Assembly: GCF_009848505.1 (NCBI RefSeq) | Contig: NZ_WWDL01000003.1 | Coordinates: 141,885 to 205,884, forward strand | From: Muricoccus harenae | GTDB taxonomy: Bacteria; Pseudomonadota; Alphaproteobacteria; Acetobacterales; Acetobacteraceae | Length of the DNA: 64,000 bases | Direction: 5' to 3' | Shown: in pieces, positions 26,857 through 34,670 of the stretch | How positions within the stretch are numbered: the first letter of the stretch is position 1 | How the letters are laid out: the number at the start of each line of letters is the position of its first letter | Program-made: the position numbers and the translations under genes | The notes under the pieces: generated by a model | The model's database searches: none | Told to the model about the DNA's origin: nothing | The model's input: only the letters and a program-made list of their open reading frames with translations

Positions 26857-28229
26857 AGGTTGCCGTCGTCGGCGCCGGGCCTGCCGGGATCCGCGCCGTG
26901 GAGGTGCTGGTCGCGGCGGGGCTGCGGCCGGTGTGGATCGACGAGGCTGCCGAGGGCGGCGGGCGGATCTACCAGCGGCCGCCCGCGCCGCTCAAGCGCG
27001 ATGCGAAGGCGCTGTATGGGTTCGAGGCGGGTCGGGCGACATCGCTGCACGCTGCATTCGATGCGCTGCGGCCGCAGGTGGATTGGCGGCCGGAAACGCT
27101 GGTCTGGCATATCCGGCCCGGGGCGAAGCAGCTGCACACGCAATCCGGGCCGAGACGCGATCAGGTGGAGTATGACGCGGCCATTCTCTGCACGGGAGCG
27201 ATGGACCGGGTGGTTCCCCTTCCCGGCTGGACGCTGCCCGGTGTCACGACGCTGGGTGGGGCGCAGATCGCGCTGAAGGCGCAGGGCTGCGGGATCGGGC
27301 GACGGGTGGTCTTCGCTGGGACGGGGCCGCTGCTGTGGCTGGTAGCCTATCAGTATGCGAAGGCCGGGGCGGAGGTGGCGGCGGTGCTGGACACCACGCC
27401 CTTCGCGACGAAGCTGGCGGCCTCGCCGGGCATGCTGCGTGACGCCGCGACCTTCGCCAAAGGAATCTACTACATCGGCTGGCTGCGGGCGCACGGCGTG
27501 CGCATCGCGGAGGGTGTGACGCCGATCGGCATCGAAGGTGAAGCGGGCGTGAGCGGCATCGCCTGGCGGGATCCGGGCGGCCGTGAGCAGCGGGTGGATT
27601 GCGATGCGGTCGGGATGGGCTGGGGTCTGAAGCCCGAGGCGCAGCTGGCTGATCTGGCCGGCATCCCCTTTCGGCACGATCCGCTGCAATGGAACTGGGT
27701 GCCAGAACGCGATGTGGCCGGCCGCACCGCCATTGCCGGGCATTACCTGGCCGGAGACGGCGCGGGGATCGGCGGCGCGGCGGTGGCCGAGTTGGCGGGC
27801 GCGCGGGCGGCGCTGGCGGTGCTGGAGGATGCGGGGCGCATGGTAGATGCGGCCCAGCTGTCACGGTTGGATGCGGCCCTGGCGCGGCAGCAGGGCTTCC
27901 GGGCGGCACTGGACCGGGCCTTTCCCTTTCCCCGTGCCCTGGCGGCAGGGGTGGCGGATGAGACCATCCTCTGCCGCTGCGAGGGGCTGCGCGCGGGCGA
28001 GTTGCGGGCGGCGCTGGCGGCGGATCACGCCCCCGGACCGGCATCGGAGCTGAACCGGGCCAAGGCCTTCTCCCGCGCCGGCATGGGGCGCTGCCAGGGG
28101 CGCGTCTGCGGCACGGCTGCGGCGGAGATCATGGCGGCGGCGCTGGGAAGCACGCCCGAGGCCATCGGGCGTTTGCGCGGGCAGCCGCCGGTGAAGCCCA
28201 TCCCGCTCGTCGCGGAGCCGGTGGCGTGA
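26853..28229 (+). CDS. FAD/NAD(P)-binding oxidoreductase with BFD-like domain, HcnB/OoxA-like
   Basis: A 458-aa pyridine nucleotide-disulphide type flavoprotein. It opens with the FAD dinucleotide fold KVAVVGAGPAGIRAVEVLVA, has GGGRIYQRPPAP, the ILCTGAMDRVVPLPGWTLPG segment typical of HcnB-like subunits, and a second Rossmann motif RRVVFAGTGPLLWLVAYQYA. The C-terminal region has the BFD-like iron-sulphur cysteines ILCRCEGL and MGRCQGRVCG. No disulphide CxxxxC is seen. It is coupled by 4-bp overlaps on both sides. With its neighbours it should form a membrane-associated heterotrimeric dehydrogenase; the substrate is not determined. Confidence 0.82.
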   Translation: MKVAVVGAGPAGIRAVEVLVAAGLRPVWIDEAAEGGGRIYQRPPAPLKRDAKALYGFEAGRATSLHAAFDALRPQVDWRPETLVWHIRPGAKQLHTQSGPRRDQVEYDAAILCTGAMDRVVPLPGWTLPGVTTLGGAQIALKAQGCGIGRRVVFAGTGPLLWLVAYQYAKAGAEVAAVLDTTPFATKLAASPGMLRDAATFAKGIYYIGWLRAHGVRIAEGVTPIGIEGEAGVSGIAWRDPGGREQRVDCDAVGMGWGLKPEAQLADLAGIPFRHDPLQWNWVPERDVAGRTAIAGHYLAGDGAGIGGAAVAELAGARAALAVLEDAGRMVDAAQLSRLDAALARQQGFRAALDRAFPFPRALAAGVADETILCRCEGLRAGELRAALAADHAPGPASELNRAKAFSRAGMGRCQGRVCGTAAAEIMAAALGSTPEAIGRLRGQPPVKPIPLVAEPVA

Positions 28230-29356
28230 AGGCGGATGTGCTGGTGCTGGGCGGCGGCGGGGCGGGTTGCTCGGCGGCGCTGCATCTGGCGCAGCGCGGC
28301 GCGCGGGTGGTGCTGCTGGAGCGCGGGCTGGTCGGGGGGCAGGCCTCAGGCGTGAATTACGGCGGGGTGCGACAGCAGGGGCGGCATCCGGCGGAGCTGC
28401 CCATCGCGCGGCGCTCGCGCGAGATCTGGGGGCGGATGAAGGCGCTGGTGGGGACGGATGCGGAGTTCACCGTCACCGGCCATCTGAAGCTGGCGCGGAA
28501 CGAGGCGGAGGAAGCTGATCTCGTCGCCTATCTCGACACGGCGAAGGAATACAGGCTGCCGCTGCGCTTCATCGGGCGCAATTCGATTCACCGGGAATAT
28601 CCCTGGCTGGGGCCGGCGGTGGTGGCGGGGTCCTTCGCGCCGGAGGATGGGGCGGCGAATCCGCGATTGCTCGCCCCCGCCCTGGCGCGCGCGGCCAGGG
28701 AGGCCGGCGCGGTGCTGCTGGAGAACACCAAGGTGGTGTCCCAGACGCGGGATGTGGATGGCTTCCTGCTGGTGAGCGAGGCCGGGGATGAATTCCGCGC
28801 GCCGGTGCTGCTCAACATGGCGGGGTTCTGGGGCGGAGCGGTGGCGGAGGCCTTCGGGGAGCCGGTTCCGGTCTCGCCGCTCAGCCCGAATATGATGGTG
28901 ACGGAGCCGGTGCCCTATTTCATCGAGCCGAATCTCGGCGTGGTGGGAGGCAATGTCTATCTGCGGCAGATCCCGCGCGGGAACATCATCGTCGGTGGCG
29001 GCGATGGGGAAAGCGATCCCGCCACGCCCTGGTCCCGACCCCTGGCGGAGGTGTCGATCGAGGCAATGGGCCATGCAGTGCGGCTGGTACCTTCCCTCGC
29101 CGGGGTGCAGGTGATCCGCAGCTGGACCGGGATCGACGGGGAGATGCCGGACCGGATCCCGGTGATCGGGCCGAGCGGCACCACGCCGGGCCTGTTTCAC
29201 GCCTTCGGCTTCTCCGGCCATGGCTTCCAGTTGGGACCGGCTATCGGCGCCATCATGACCGAGCTGGTGCTGGACGGGCGGGCGGATGTGCCGCTGGAGG
29301 CCTTTGCCATCTCCCGCTTCGCCGGGCCGGGTGACGGGGGCGGCGCGAAGGCGTAA
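28226..29356 (+). CDS. DAO-type FAD oxidoreductase, HcnC/OoxB-like catalytic subunit
   Basis: A 376-aa D-amino acid oxidase-fold flavoprotein, the expected substrate-oxidising subunit. The FAD motif ADVLVLGGGGAGCSAALHLA is at the N-terminus, followed by GLVGGQASGVNYGGVRQQGR, which fits the sarcosine-oxidase-beta-like and HcnC-like group. VYLRQIPRGNIIVGGGDGES, and IRSWTGIDGEMPDRIPVIGP with FHAFGFSGHGFQLGPAIG at the end, are standard. The start is GTG 28226, overlapping the previous stop by 4 bp. Likely substrates are secondary amines, opines, D-amino acids or hydroxyproline. Confidence 0.85.
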   Translation: MKADVLVLGGGGAGCSAALHLAQRGARVVLLERGLVGGQASGVNYGGVRQQGRHPAELPIARRSREIWGRMKALVGTDAEFTVTGHLKLARNEAEEADLVAYLDTAKEYRLPLRFIGRNSIHREYPWLGPAVVAGSFAPEDGAANPRLLAPALARAAREAGAVLLENTKVVSQTRDVDGFLLVSEAGDEFRAPVLLNMAGFWGGAVAEAFGEPVPVSPLSPNMMVTEPVPYFIEPNLGVVGGNVYLRQIPRGNIIVGGGDGESDPATPWSRPLAEVSIEAMGHAVRLVPSLAGVQVIRSWTGIDGEMPDRIPVIGPSGTTPGLFHAFGFSGHGFQLGPAIGAIMTELVLDGRADVPLEAFAISRFAGPGDGGGAKA

Positions 29357-29365
29357 GGCGGGCGC

Positions 29366-29734
29366 ATGCGCCGCAAATGGACCGGCCTCGCGCGCCTCCT
29401 TGCCTTCGTGCTGCTGCTCCAGGGGGCATCGGCGATGGAGCCGCATGCCCGGGCCCTGGCGGCGCTGGGCGGCGCCAGGCTGGTGGAGCTGTGCAGTGCG
29501 CATGGCCCGCGGAGCGTGCTCCTCGGCGAGGATGGGCAGCCGCTCGAGAGGGAGCAGGCGCCGGATTGCTGCGCCCCCTGCCTGACGCCCGTCGGCGCGC
29601 CGCCGCCGACTTCCATGGTGCCGCCGAGGGTTCTTGCCTTTGCGATAGTGGTCGCCTCCCCAGGGCGGCCGGGATTGCCGCCACTTCCGCCCCGTGCCCC
29701 GCCGCAACTTCCGCGGGCCCCGCCCATCATCTGA
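29366..29734 (+). CDS. DUF2946-like small exported protein
   Basis: A 122-aa protein with an N-terminal hydrophobic signal/anchor (RLLAFVLLLQGASA). The segment LVELCSAHGPRSVLLGEDGQ followed by DCCAPC matches the DUF2946 pattern: a Cys early, then a CxxC-type pair after a polar loop. DUF2946 genes are common beside copper genes, and this one leads straight to a PCu(A)C chaperone and a YcnI protein. The C-terminal 50 residues are hydrophobic and then Pro-rich. It starts 9 bp after the DAO gene, so some read-through from that operon is possible. A metal-related role is inferred from context. Confidence 0.65.
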   Translation: MRRKWTGLARLLAFVLLLQGASAMEPHARALAALGGARLVELCSAHGPRSVLLGEDGQPLEREQAPDCCAPCLTPVGAPPPTSMVPPRVLAFAIVVASPGRPGLPPLPPRAPPQLPRAPPII

Positions 29735-29799
29735 TCCGACTTCCCATCCTTCACGACACGGGGCGTCGCACGCCCCTTCCCTTGGGATTCGATCAGATC

Positions 29800-30276
29800 A
29801 TGTCCATTCATCGTCGCGTCCTGGCCGGCCTGGCCGCGCTGGGCGCCTTCGCCTTCATCCATCCCCTGTCCGCGCAGCCTTCGGGCATCGTGGTCGAGCA
29901 GCCCTGGGCCCGGGCGGCCCTGCAAGGCGGCACGGGGGGCGGCTTCCTGACCCTTCGTAACAATGGGGCGCAGCCGGACCGGCTGCTCTCGGCCTCTACC
30001 CCTCTGGCTCGCACCACCGAGATCCATGAGACGGTGCGCGACGGCGAGGTGATGCGGATGCGGCCCGTCGCCGCGCTTGACGTGCCGGCCGGGGGCAGCG
30101 TGTCGCTGCGGCCCGGCGGCGCACATTTGATGATGGTGGGGCTGACCGAGGCGCTGCGGCCCGGTGCCACCGTGCCGCTCACCCTCACCTTCGAGCGTGC
30201 CGGGACGGTCCAGGTGCAGCTGGCGGTGCAGGCTGCCGGGGCCAGTGCTCCCGCCGCCGCGCACCATGCCCACTGA
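29800..30276 (+). CDS. PCu(A)C family copper chaperone
   Basis: A 158-aa periplasmic Cu(I) chaperone that delivers copper to cytochrome oxidase. Signal peptide 1-25 (LAALGAFAFIHPLSAQ). The full family motif H-x10-M-x21-H-x-M is present: His76, Met87, His109 and Met111. The mature start IVVEQPWARA and GGFLTLRNNG are typical. It ends in a His-rich tail (AAAHHAH) that may bind extra metal. ATG 29800. It belongs with DUF2946 before and YcnI 16 bp after. Confidence 0.92.
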   Translation: MSIHRRVLAGLAALGAFAFIHPLSAQPSGIVVEQPWARAALQGGTGGGFLTLRNNGAQPDRLLSASTPLARTTEIHETVRDGEVMRMRPVAALDVPAGGSVSLRPGGAHLMMVGLTEALRPGATVPLTLTFERAGTVQVQLAVQAAGASAPAAAHHAH

Positions 30277-30292
30277 GCGGGAGGGGAGAATC

Positions 30293-30805
30293 ATGACCTT
30301 CCCTCGCACGGCCACGCTTGCCCTGGTGGCGCTGCTGGCGACCTCCCCGGCCATGGCGCATGTCACGGCGGATCGCGCGGAGATGCCGGCGAACAGCTAT
30401 GTCCGCATCGCCTTCCGCGTCGGCCATGGATGCGATGGCGCGGCCACCACGGGCATCCGGCTGACGGTTCCGCAGGAGCTGCGCGGCGCCAGTCCCATGC
30501 CCCATCCGGGCTGGACCCTGAGCCTCGGCGGTGGCGAGGCGTCCGAGCATGCTGGCCATGCGGGGCACCATGGATCGCCCATGCCGCAGGAGATCGCCTG
30601 GACCGGAGGGCGGCTGGACTCGGCCTATTTCGACGAGTTCGTACTGCTGGTCCGCAGCCCGGCGGAGGCAGGCGGAACGCTCGCCTTCCCGGTGGTGCAG
30701 GAATGCGAAGGCGGGGCGGTGGCGCGCTGGGTCGAGCGCCCCCCGGCAGGCGGTGGGCGCGTTGCCTTTCCGGCGCCGGTCGTCCGGGTGGTAGAAAGGC
30801 GGTAG
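30293..30805 (+). CDS. YcnI/DUF1775 family copper-binding protein
   Basis: A 170-aa exported protein. The signal peptide ends SPAMA, so the mature protein begins with His23 (HVTADRAEMPAN); this N-terminal His is the copper ligand in YcnI-like proteins. The body has SYVRIAFRVGHGCDGAATTG, LRLTVPQEL-type strands and PHPGWTL, the core of DUF1775. An insertion rich in His and Gly (ASEHAGHAGHHGSPM) may add metal sites. The usual C-terminal membrane anchor is absent. The ribosome-binding site GGGAGGGGAG is strong. Last gene of the copper set. Confidence 0.88.
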   Translation: MTFPRTATLALVALLATSPAMAHVTADRAEMPANSYVRIAFRVGHGCDGAATTGIRLTVPQELRGASPMPHPGWTLSLGGGEASEHAGHAGHHGSPMPQEIAWTGGRLDSAYFDEFVLLVRSPAEAGGTLAFPVVQECEGGAVARWVERPPAGGGRVAFPAPVVRVVERR

Positions 30806-30821
30806 ATCCGGCAGGCCCAGA

Positions 30822-30857
30822 GGCAGGGAACCCGGAATAGAGCCCGGGCTCCTTGCC
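30822..30857 (+). terminator. Candidate terminator after the copper genes
   Basis: GGCAGGG (30822-30828) pairs with CCTTGCC (30851-30857), and inside it CCCGG pairs with CCGGG, 17 bp past the YcnI stop. There is no T-run, so it is a weak call. Confidence 0.35.
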
Positions 30858-30995
30858 AAGGCCGCCGGAACCGGCCGATCCTCCCTGCACGCCGCCGAGA
30901 CGGCACGGAGAGGAACGCCTGATGCCCGTCGCTTGTGACGCGGCCATGCGCTCTCCGGCCTTGCGTATCGGCGCAGTGCCAGGAGAGAGACTCGC

Positions 30996-31673
30996 ATGAC
31001 CGTTGGCCTACGCATCGTCGAGACGCGCCCCGAGCCCGATGCCGCCCTGATTGCCCGCGCGGCGAAGCTGCCGGTCGCGAATATCGGCGACGTGATGAGC
31101 CGGCTGCAATCCATGCGCGGCGGGTTCTTCGCCTATGGCGGGCGCCGGACCTTCGTCGGTCCCGCATTCACGGTGAAGGTGCGCCCGGGCGACAACCTGT
31201 TCCTGCACCGCGCGATCGACATGGCGGCGCCGGGCGAGGTGATTGTCTGCGATGGCGGCGGCGACCTGAACATCGCGGTGTCGGGCGATCTGATGATCGG
31301 CCATGCGGAAGCCCGCAAGGTGGGTGCGCTGGTGATCGACGGCGCGGTGCGCGACCTGGACGGCATCCGCAAGATGGATATCGGCGTCTGGGCGCGGGGC
31401 GCCAATCCGTCCGGCCCGTACAAGGATGGTCCCGGCGAGATCGGCTATCCCGTCGCCTGCGGCGGGCAGGTGGTGATGCCGGGGGACCTGATCGCGGCGG
31501 ATGAGGATGGCGTGGTCGTCATCCCGCGCGCCGATGCGGCGCAGGTGATCGCTGATGCCGAGAAGCATGCGGCGAAGGAGGCCGAGACCACGGCCGCCAT
31601 CAGGGGCGGCGGCTGGGTGCGCGGATGGGTGGAGGAGACGCTCGCCGCCAAGGGCGTGCGCGTCACGCGCTGA
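30996..31673 (+). CDS. RraA-like aldolase/decarboxylase family protein
   Basis: A 225-aa protein of the RraA/HMG aldolase superfamily. IGDVMSRLQSM at the N-terminus, VIVCDGGGDLNIAVSGDLMI and GALVIDGAVRDLDGIRKMDI carry the G-x-L...R-D-x2 signature of divalent-metal pyruvate aldolases such as 4-carboxy-4-hydroxy-2-oxoadipate aldolase. The C-terminal 40 residues exceed RraA proper, as in the aldolase subgroup. Its stop overlaps the next ATG by one base. Neighbours are dehydrogenases and a Bug receptor, so cleavage of a hydroxy keto acid is more likely than RNase E inhibition. Confidence 0.82.
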   Translation: MTVGLRIVETRPEPDAALIARAAKLPVANIGDVMSRLQSMRGGFFAYGGRRTFVGPAFTVKVRPGDNLFLHRAIDMAAPGEVIVCDGGGDLNIAVSGDLMIGHAEARKVGALVIDGAVRDLDGIRKMDIGVWARGANPSGPYKDGPGEIGYPVACGGQVVMPGDLIAADEDGVVVIPRADAAQVIADAEKHAAKEAETTAAIRGGGWVRGWVEETLAAKGVRVTR

Positions 31674-32761
31674 TGCGGGTCCCGGCAGAGCGCGTCCGGC
31701 GCCAGATCCTCAACGTGCTCCAGGCCTGGGGCATGGCGGAGGACCTGGCCGCCACCACCGCGGGGGCCATGGTGGAGACGGACCTCATGGGCATCGACAG
31801 CCACGGGCTGTCGATGCTGATGATGTATGAGACCTTCCGGAACAACGGGCAGCTCGACCTCAATGCGCGCCCGCGCGTGGTGTTGGATGCGGCGGCGACG
31901 GCGCTGGTGGATGGCGGGGCGAATCTCGGCCATCCCAATGCCGATTTCGCGATGCGGCTGGCGGTGGAGAAGGCGAAGGCCGCGGGCATCGGCGCGGTGG
32001 GGGTGCGGAACTCACACCACTTCGGCGCGGCGGGGCATTACGCGCGCATTGCATCGCGCGCGGGGGTGATCGGCTTCATCACCAGTTCCGCGCGCACGGT
32101 GCTGATGGTGCCGACGCGCGGCACGCTGCCGCTGCTGGGCGCGAACCCCATCGCCTTCGCGGCGCCGGCACTGCGGAACCGGCCCTTCGTGCTGGACATT
32201 TCCACCACCACCGTCGCGGCGAACAAGGTGAAGGTCTACGACCTGAACGGAAAGCCAATCCCCGAGGGTTGGGTCACGGACGAGGCCGGGCGGCCCATCA
32301 CCGATTCCGCCGAGGCGATGGAGGTGATCTTCAAGCGGCCCGGCGGCGGGGTGACGCCGCTGGGCGGGGCGGAGGTGACGGGCGGGCACAAGGGCTACGG
32401 CCTCGGGGCCATGGTGCAGATCCTTTCGGCCACGCTTACCGGCGCCGCCTTCGGACCAGTCCGCAACCCCACGCGCAAGCCGGGCGATCCAGACGATGTC
32501 GGCCATTTCTTCCTCGCGATCGATCCGCGCGCCTTCCGGCCGGAAGGCGGGTTCGAGGAGGAGCTCGATGCGATGATCGACGTGCTGCACGAGACGCCGC
32601 CGGCCGATCCCGCGCGGCCGGTGCGGGTGGCGGGCGACCCGGAGGCCGAGGAGCGGGAGAGGCGGCTGGCGGAGGGCATTCCGGTGCCACCCGCATTGGA
32701 CCGGCATATCCGTGACATCTGCGAAAGATCAGGGGCACGATACGAACTCGGCGAAGACTGA
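31673..32761 (+). CDS. Ldh family (malate/L-sulfolactate type) oxidoreductase
   Basis: A 362-aa NAD(P)-dependent 2-hydroxyacid dehydrogenase of the type II malate/lactate dehydrogenase family, unrelated to Rossmann-fold LDH. Signatures: MVETDLMGIDSHGLSMLMMY, VRNSHHFGAAGHYARIAS, LLGANPIAFAAPA, DISTTTVAANKVKVY and EVTGGHKGYGLGAMVQILS. Its ATG shares a base with the preceding stop (TGATG), so it is translationally coupled to the aldolase-like gene. Candidate substrates are malate, sulfolactate, ureidoglycolate or 2,3-diketogulonate-like acids. Confidence 0.88.
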   Translation: MRVPAERVRRQILNVLQAWGMAEDLAATTAGAMVETDLMGIDSHGLSMLMMYETFRNNGQLDLNARPRVVLDAAATALVDGGANLGHPNADFAMRLAVEKAKAAGIGAVGVRNSHHFGAAGHYARIASRAGVIGFITSSARTVLMVPTRGTLPLLGANPIAFAAPALRNRPFVLDISTTTVAANKVKVYDLNGKPIPEGWVTDEAGRPITDSAEAMEVIFKRPGGGVTPLGGAEVTGGHKGYGLGAMVQILSATLTGAAFGPVRNPTRKPGDPDDVGHFFLAIDPRAFRPEGGFEEELDAMIDVLHETPPADPARPVRVAGDPEAEERERRLAEGIPVPPALDRHIRDICERSGARYELGED

Positions 32762-32793
32762 GGCGCCCACGAGGGAACAGGGAAGGAAGCAAG

Positions 32794-33762
32794 ATGGTCA
32801 GCATCACCCGGCGGGGCATCCTCGGCTCGGCGGGGGCAGCACTCGGCTGCCCCGCCTATGCGCAGCAGATCGGCCGCTGGCAGCCGACGCGGCCGATCCA
32901 GCTCAATGTCGGCTTCGCGCCCGGCGGGGGCAGCGACATCATCGCGCGCACCATCGCCGAGGCCTGCACGCCGCTGATGCCGGTGCCGCTGGTGGTGGTG
33001 AACCGCCCCGGCGCGGGCGGCGCGCTGGCGGCGGAATACGTCGCGCGCGCGGCGCCCGACGGGCACACGCTGGTGATACATGGCGGCAGCGAGAGCACCT
33101 CCATCCCCGCGCATCGTGAGGTGCCCTATGACCCGAAGACCTCCTTCCGAGCGGTGATCCGGCTGACGCGGAACGGTCATATCCTGTCCTGCAAGGGCGG
33201 AGATTCGCCGCGCTTCGCGGATTTGAAGGCGGCACTTGCGGCGGCCAAGGCCGATCCGGGCGGGTTGGCGCATGGATCATCCGGCGTCGGCACGCTCTCG
33301 CATTCCATCTTTATCCTGCTGGAGCGCGCGGCGGACGTGCAGTTCCTGCATGTGCCCTTCAATGGCGGCGGGCCGGCGCTGCAGGCAATGCTGGCCGGAC
33401 AGACGCAGCTGGGCGTGAATGCAACCGACGAGCTGGGCACGCAGGTGACCTCGGGCACGCTGAAGGCGCTGGCGATCGCTTCCGAACAGCGCGCCCCCGC
33501 CTACAAGGACGTGCCCACGCTGCGCGAGCTGGGCTACGACATCGTGGCCGACAACATGAAGGGCTGGGTCGGCCCGGCCGGGATGACGGATGAAATGGTG
33601 ACCTATCTGCATGACCGCTTCCGGCAGGGCATGCAGACCGCCACCTGGAACCGCTTCATGGAGCGGGTGGGCGAAGGCGACGGCTATGCCGATGGCCCGG
33701 CCTTCCAGCGCTCCATGGACATGCTGCTGGATTCGATCCGCGCCGCCCTCAAGAGGAGCTGA
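32794..33762 (+). CDS. Bug/TctC family solute-binding protein
   Basis: A 322-aa periplasmic binding protein of the Bug (Bordetella uptake gene)/TctC family. Signal peptide MVSITRRGILGSAGAALGCP. Family blocks: RPIQLNVGFAPGGGSDIIAR, VVVNRPGAGGALAAEYVARA, PDGHTLVIHG, LHVPFNGGGPALQAMLAGQT and DVPTLRELGYDI. It presumably binds a carboxylate related to the neighbouring enzymes' pathway. No TctA/TctB membrane partners are in the window, as is common for Bug receptors. It starts 32 bp after the Ldh gene. Confidence 0.92.
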   Translation: MVSITRRGILGSAGAALGCPAYAQQIGRWQPTRPIQLNVGFAPGGGSDIIARTIAEACTPLMPVPLVVVNRPGAGGALAAEYVARAAPDGHTLVIHGGSESTSIPAHREVPYDPKTSFRAVIRLTRNGHILSCKGGDSPRFADLKAALAAAKADPGGLAHGSSGVGTLSHSIFILLERAADVQFLHVPFNGGGPALQAMLAGQTQLGVNATDELGTQVTSGTLKALAIASEQRAPAYKDVPTLRELGYDIVADNMKGWVGPAGMTDEMVTYLHDRFRQGMQTATWNRFMERVGEGDGYADGPAFQRSMDMLLDSIRAALKRS

Positions 33763-33767
33763 ACGCC

Positions 33768-34670
33768 TTGGACACCATTTCGCCGCCCGCGCATGTCGCC
33801 TTCATCGGACTTGGGGTGATGGGGGCCGCCATGGCGGCCAACATCGTGAAGGCTGGCTTCGCGCTCGCCGTGCACAACCGCAGCCGGGGCAAGGCAGAGG
33901 CGCTGGAGGCGTCGGGGGCACGCTGGGCCAGCACCCCGGCGGAGGCGGCGCGGGGGGCGGCCTGCATCGGGCTTTGCCTGCCGGACACGCCGGATGTGGA
34001 GGCGGTGCTGTTCGGACCCGGTGGCCTGGCCGAAGGCGTGGAGGCGGGGAGCGTGGTGATCGACTTCAGCACCATCGCCGCCGCTCCGGCCGCGGGCTTC
34101 GCACGGCGGCTGCTGGAGGAGCGCGGGGCCCATCTTCTGGACAGCCCGGTGAGCGGCGGCCCCGGCGGGGCGCGGGACGGAACGCTGACCTGCATGATTG
34201 GCGGCGATGCGATCGCCTTCGAGGCGGCGCATCCATTCCTGCAGGCGGTGGGCAAGACGGTGACGCATCTGGGGCCGCCGGGCGCCGGGCAGGTGTGCAA
34301 GTCGGCCAACCAGCTTCTGGTGGCGGCGACGATGCAGGCGGTGTCCGAAGCATTGGCGCTGGGGCGCAAGGCGGGGCTGGACCCCGTGGCGATGCGCCAG
34401 GCGTTGCTGGGCGGCTCCGCCCGTTCCTTCGTGATGGAGAACCACGCCAAGCGCATGATCGAGGGCACGCTGCAGCCGGGCTTCCGGGCGGAGCTGATGC
34501 GGAAGGACACGCGCCTCTCCCTTGCCGCGATGCGTGACCACGGCGTCTTTGCGCCGGCCACGGCGATGGCGGCGCAGATGATGGAGGCGCTGGTGAACAG
34601 CGGGCGCGGCGGGATGGATTCCGCATCGCTCGGGCTGCTGGTGGCCGAGTTGTCGGGGCTGGAAGCTTGA
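33768..34670 (+). CDS. Beta-hydroxyacid dehydrogenase (3-hydroxyisobutyrate/tartronate semialdehyde type)
   Basis: A 300-aa NAD(P)-dependent enzyme of the 3-hydroxyisobutyrate dehydrogenase family. The N-terminal dinucleotide fold is AFIGLGVMGAAMAANIVKAG. The substrate motif DSPVSGGPGGARDGTLTCMI and the catalytic Lys in GAGQVCKSANQLLVA are in place, and GLDPVAMRQALLGGSARSF is the helical C-domain. Start TTG 33768, well placed after AGGAG; no ATG fits. It overlaps the next gene by 4 bp (TTGA). The exact substrate (hydroxyisobutyrate, tartronate semialdehyde, other) cannot be read from sequence. Confidence 0.88.
   Translation: MDTISPPAHVAFIGLGVMGAAMAANIVKAGFALAVHNRSRGKAEALEASGARWASTPAEAARGAACIGLCLPDTPDVEAVLFGPGGLAEGVEAGSVVIDFSTIAAAPAAGFARRLLEERGAHLLDSPVSGGPGGARDGTLTCMIGGDAIAFEAAHPFLQAVGKTVTHLGPPGAGQVCKSANQLLVAATMQAVSEALALGRKAGLDPVAMRQALLGGSARSFVMENHAKRMIEGTLQPGFRAELMRKDTRLSLAAMRDHGVFAPATAMAAQMMEALVNSGRGGMDSASLGLLVAELSGLEA

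Noticed and set aside
25889..29356. True hydrogen cyanide synthase (hcnABC)
   Set aside because: The subunits fit the wider opine/amino acid dehydrogenase group equally well and an SDR is coupled to them; nothing specific to glycine-to-cyanide chemistry can be seen.
30996..31673. Regulator of RNase activity RraA proper
   Set aside because: The longer C-terminus and coupling to a dehydrogenase and Bug receptor favour the aldolase branch of the superfamily.
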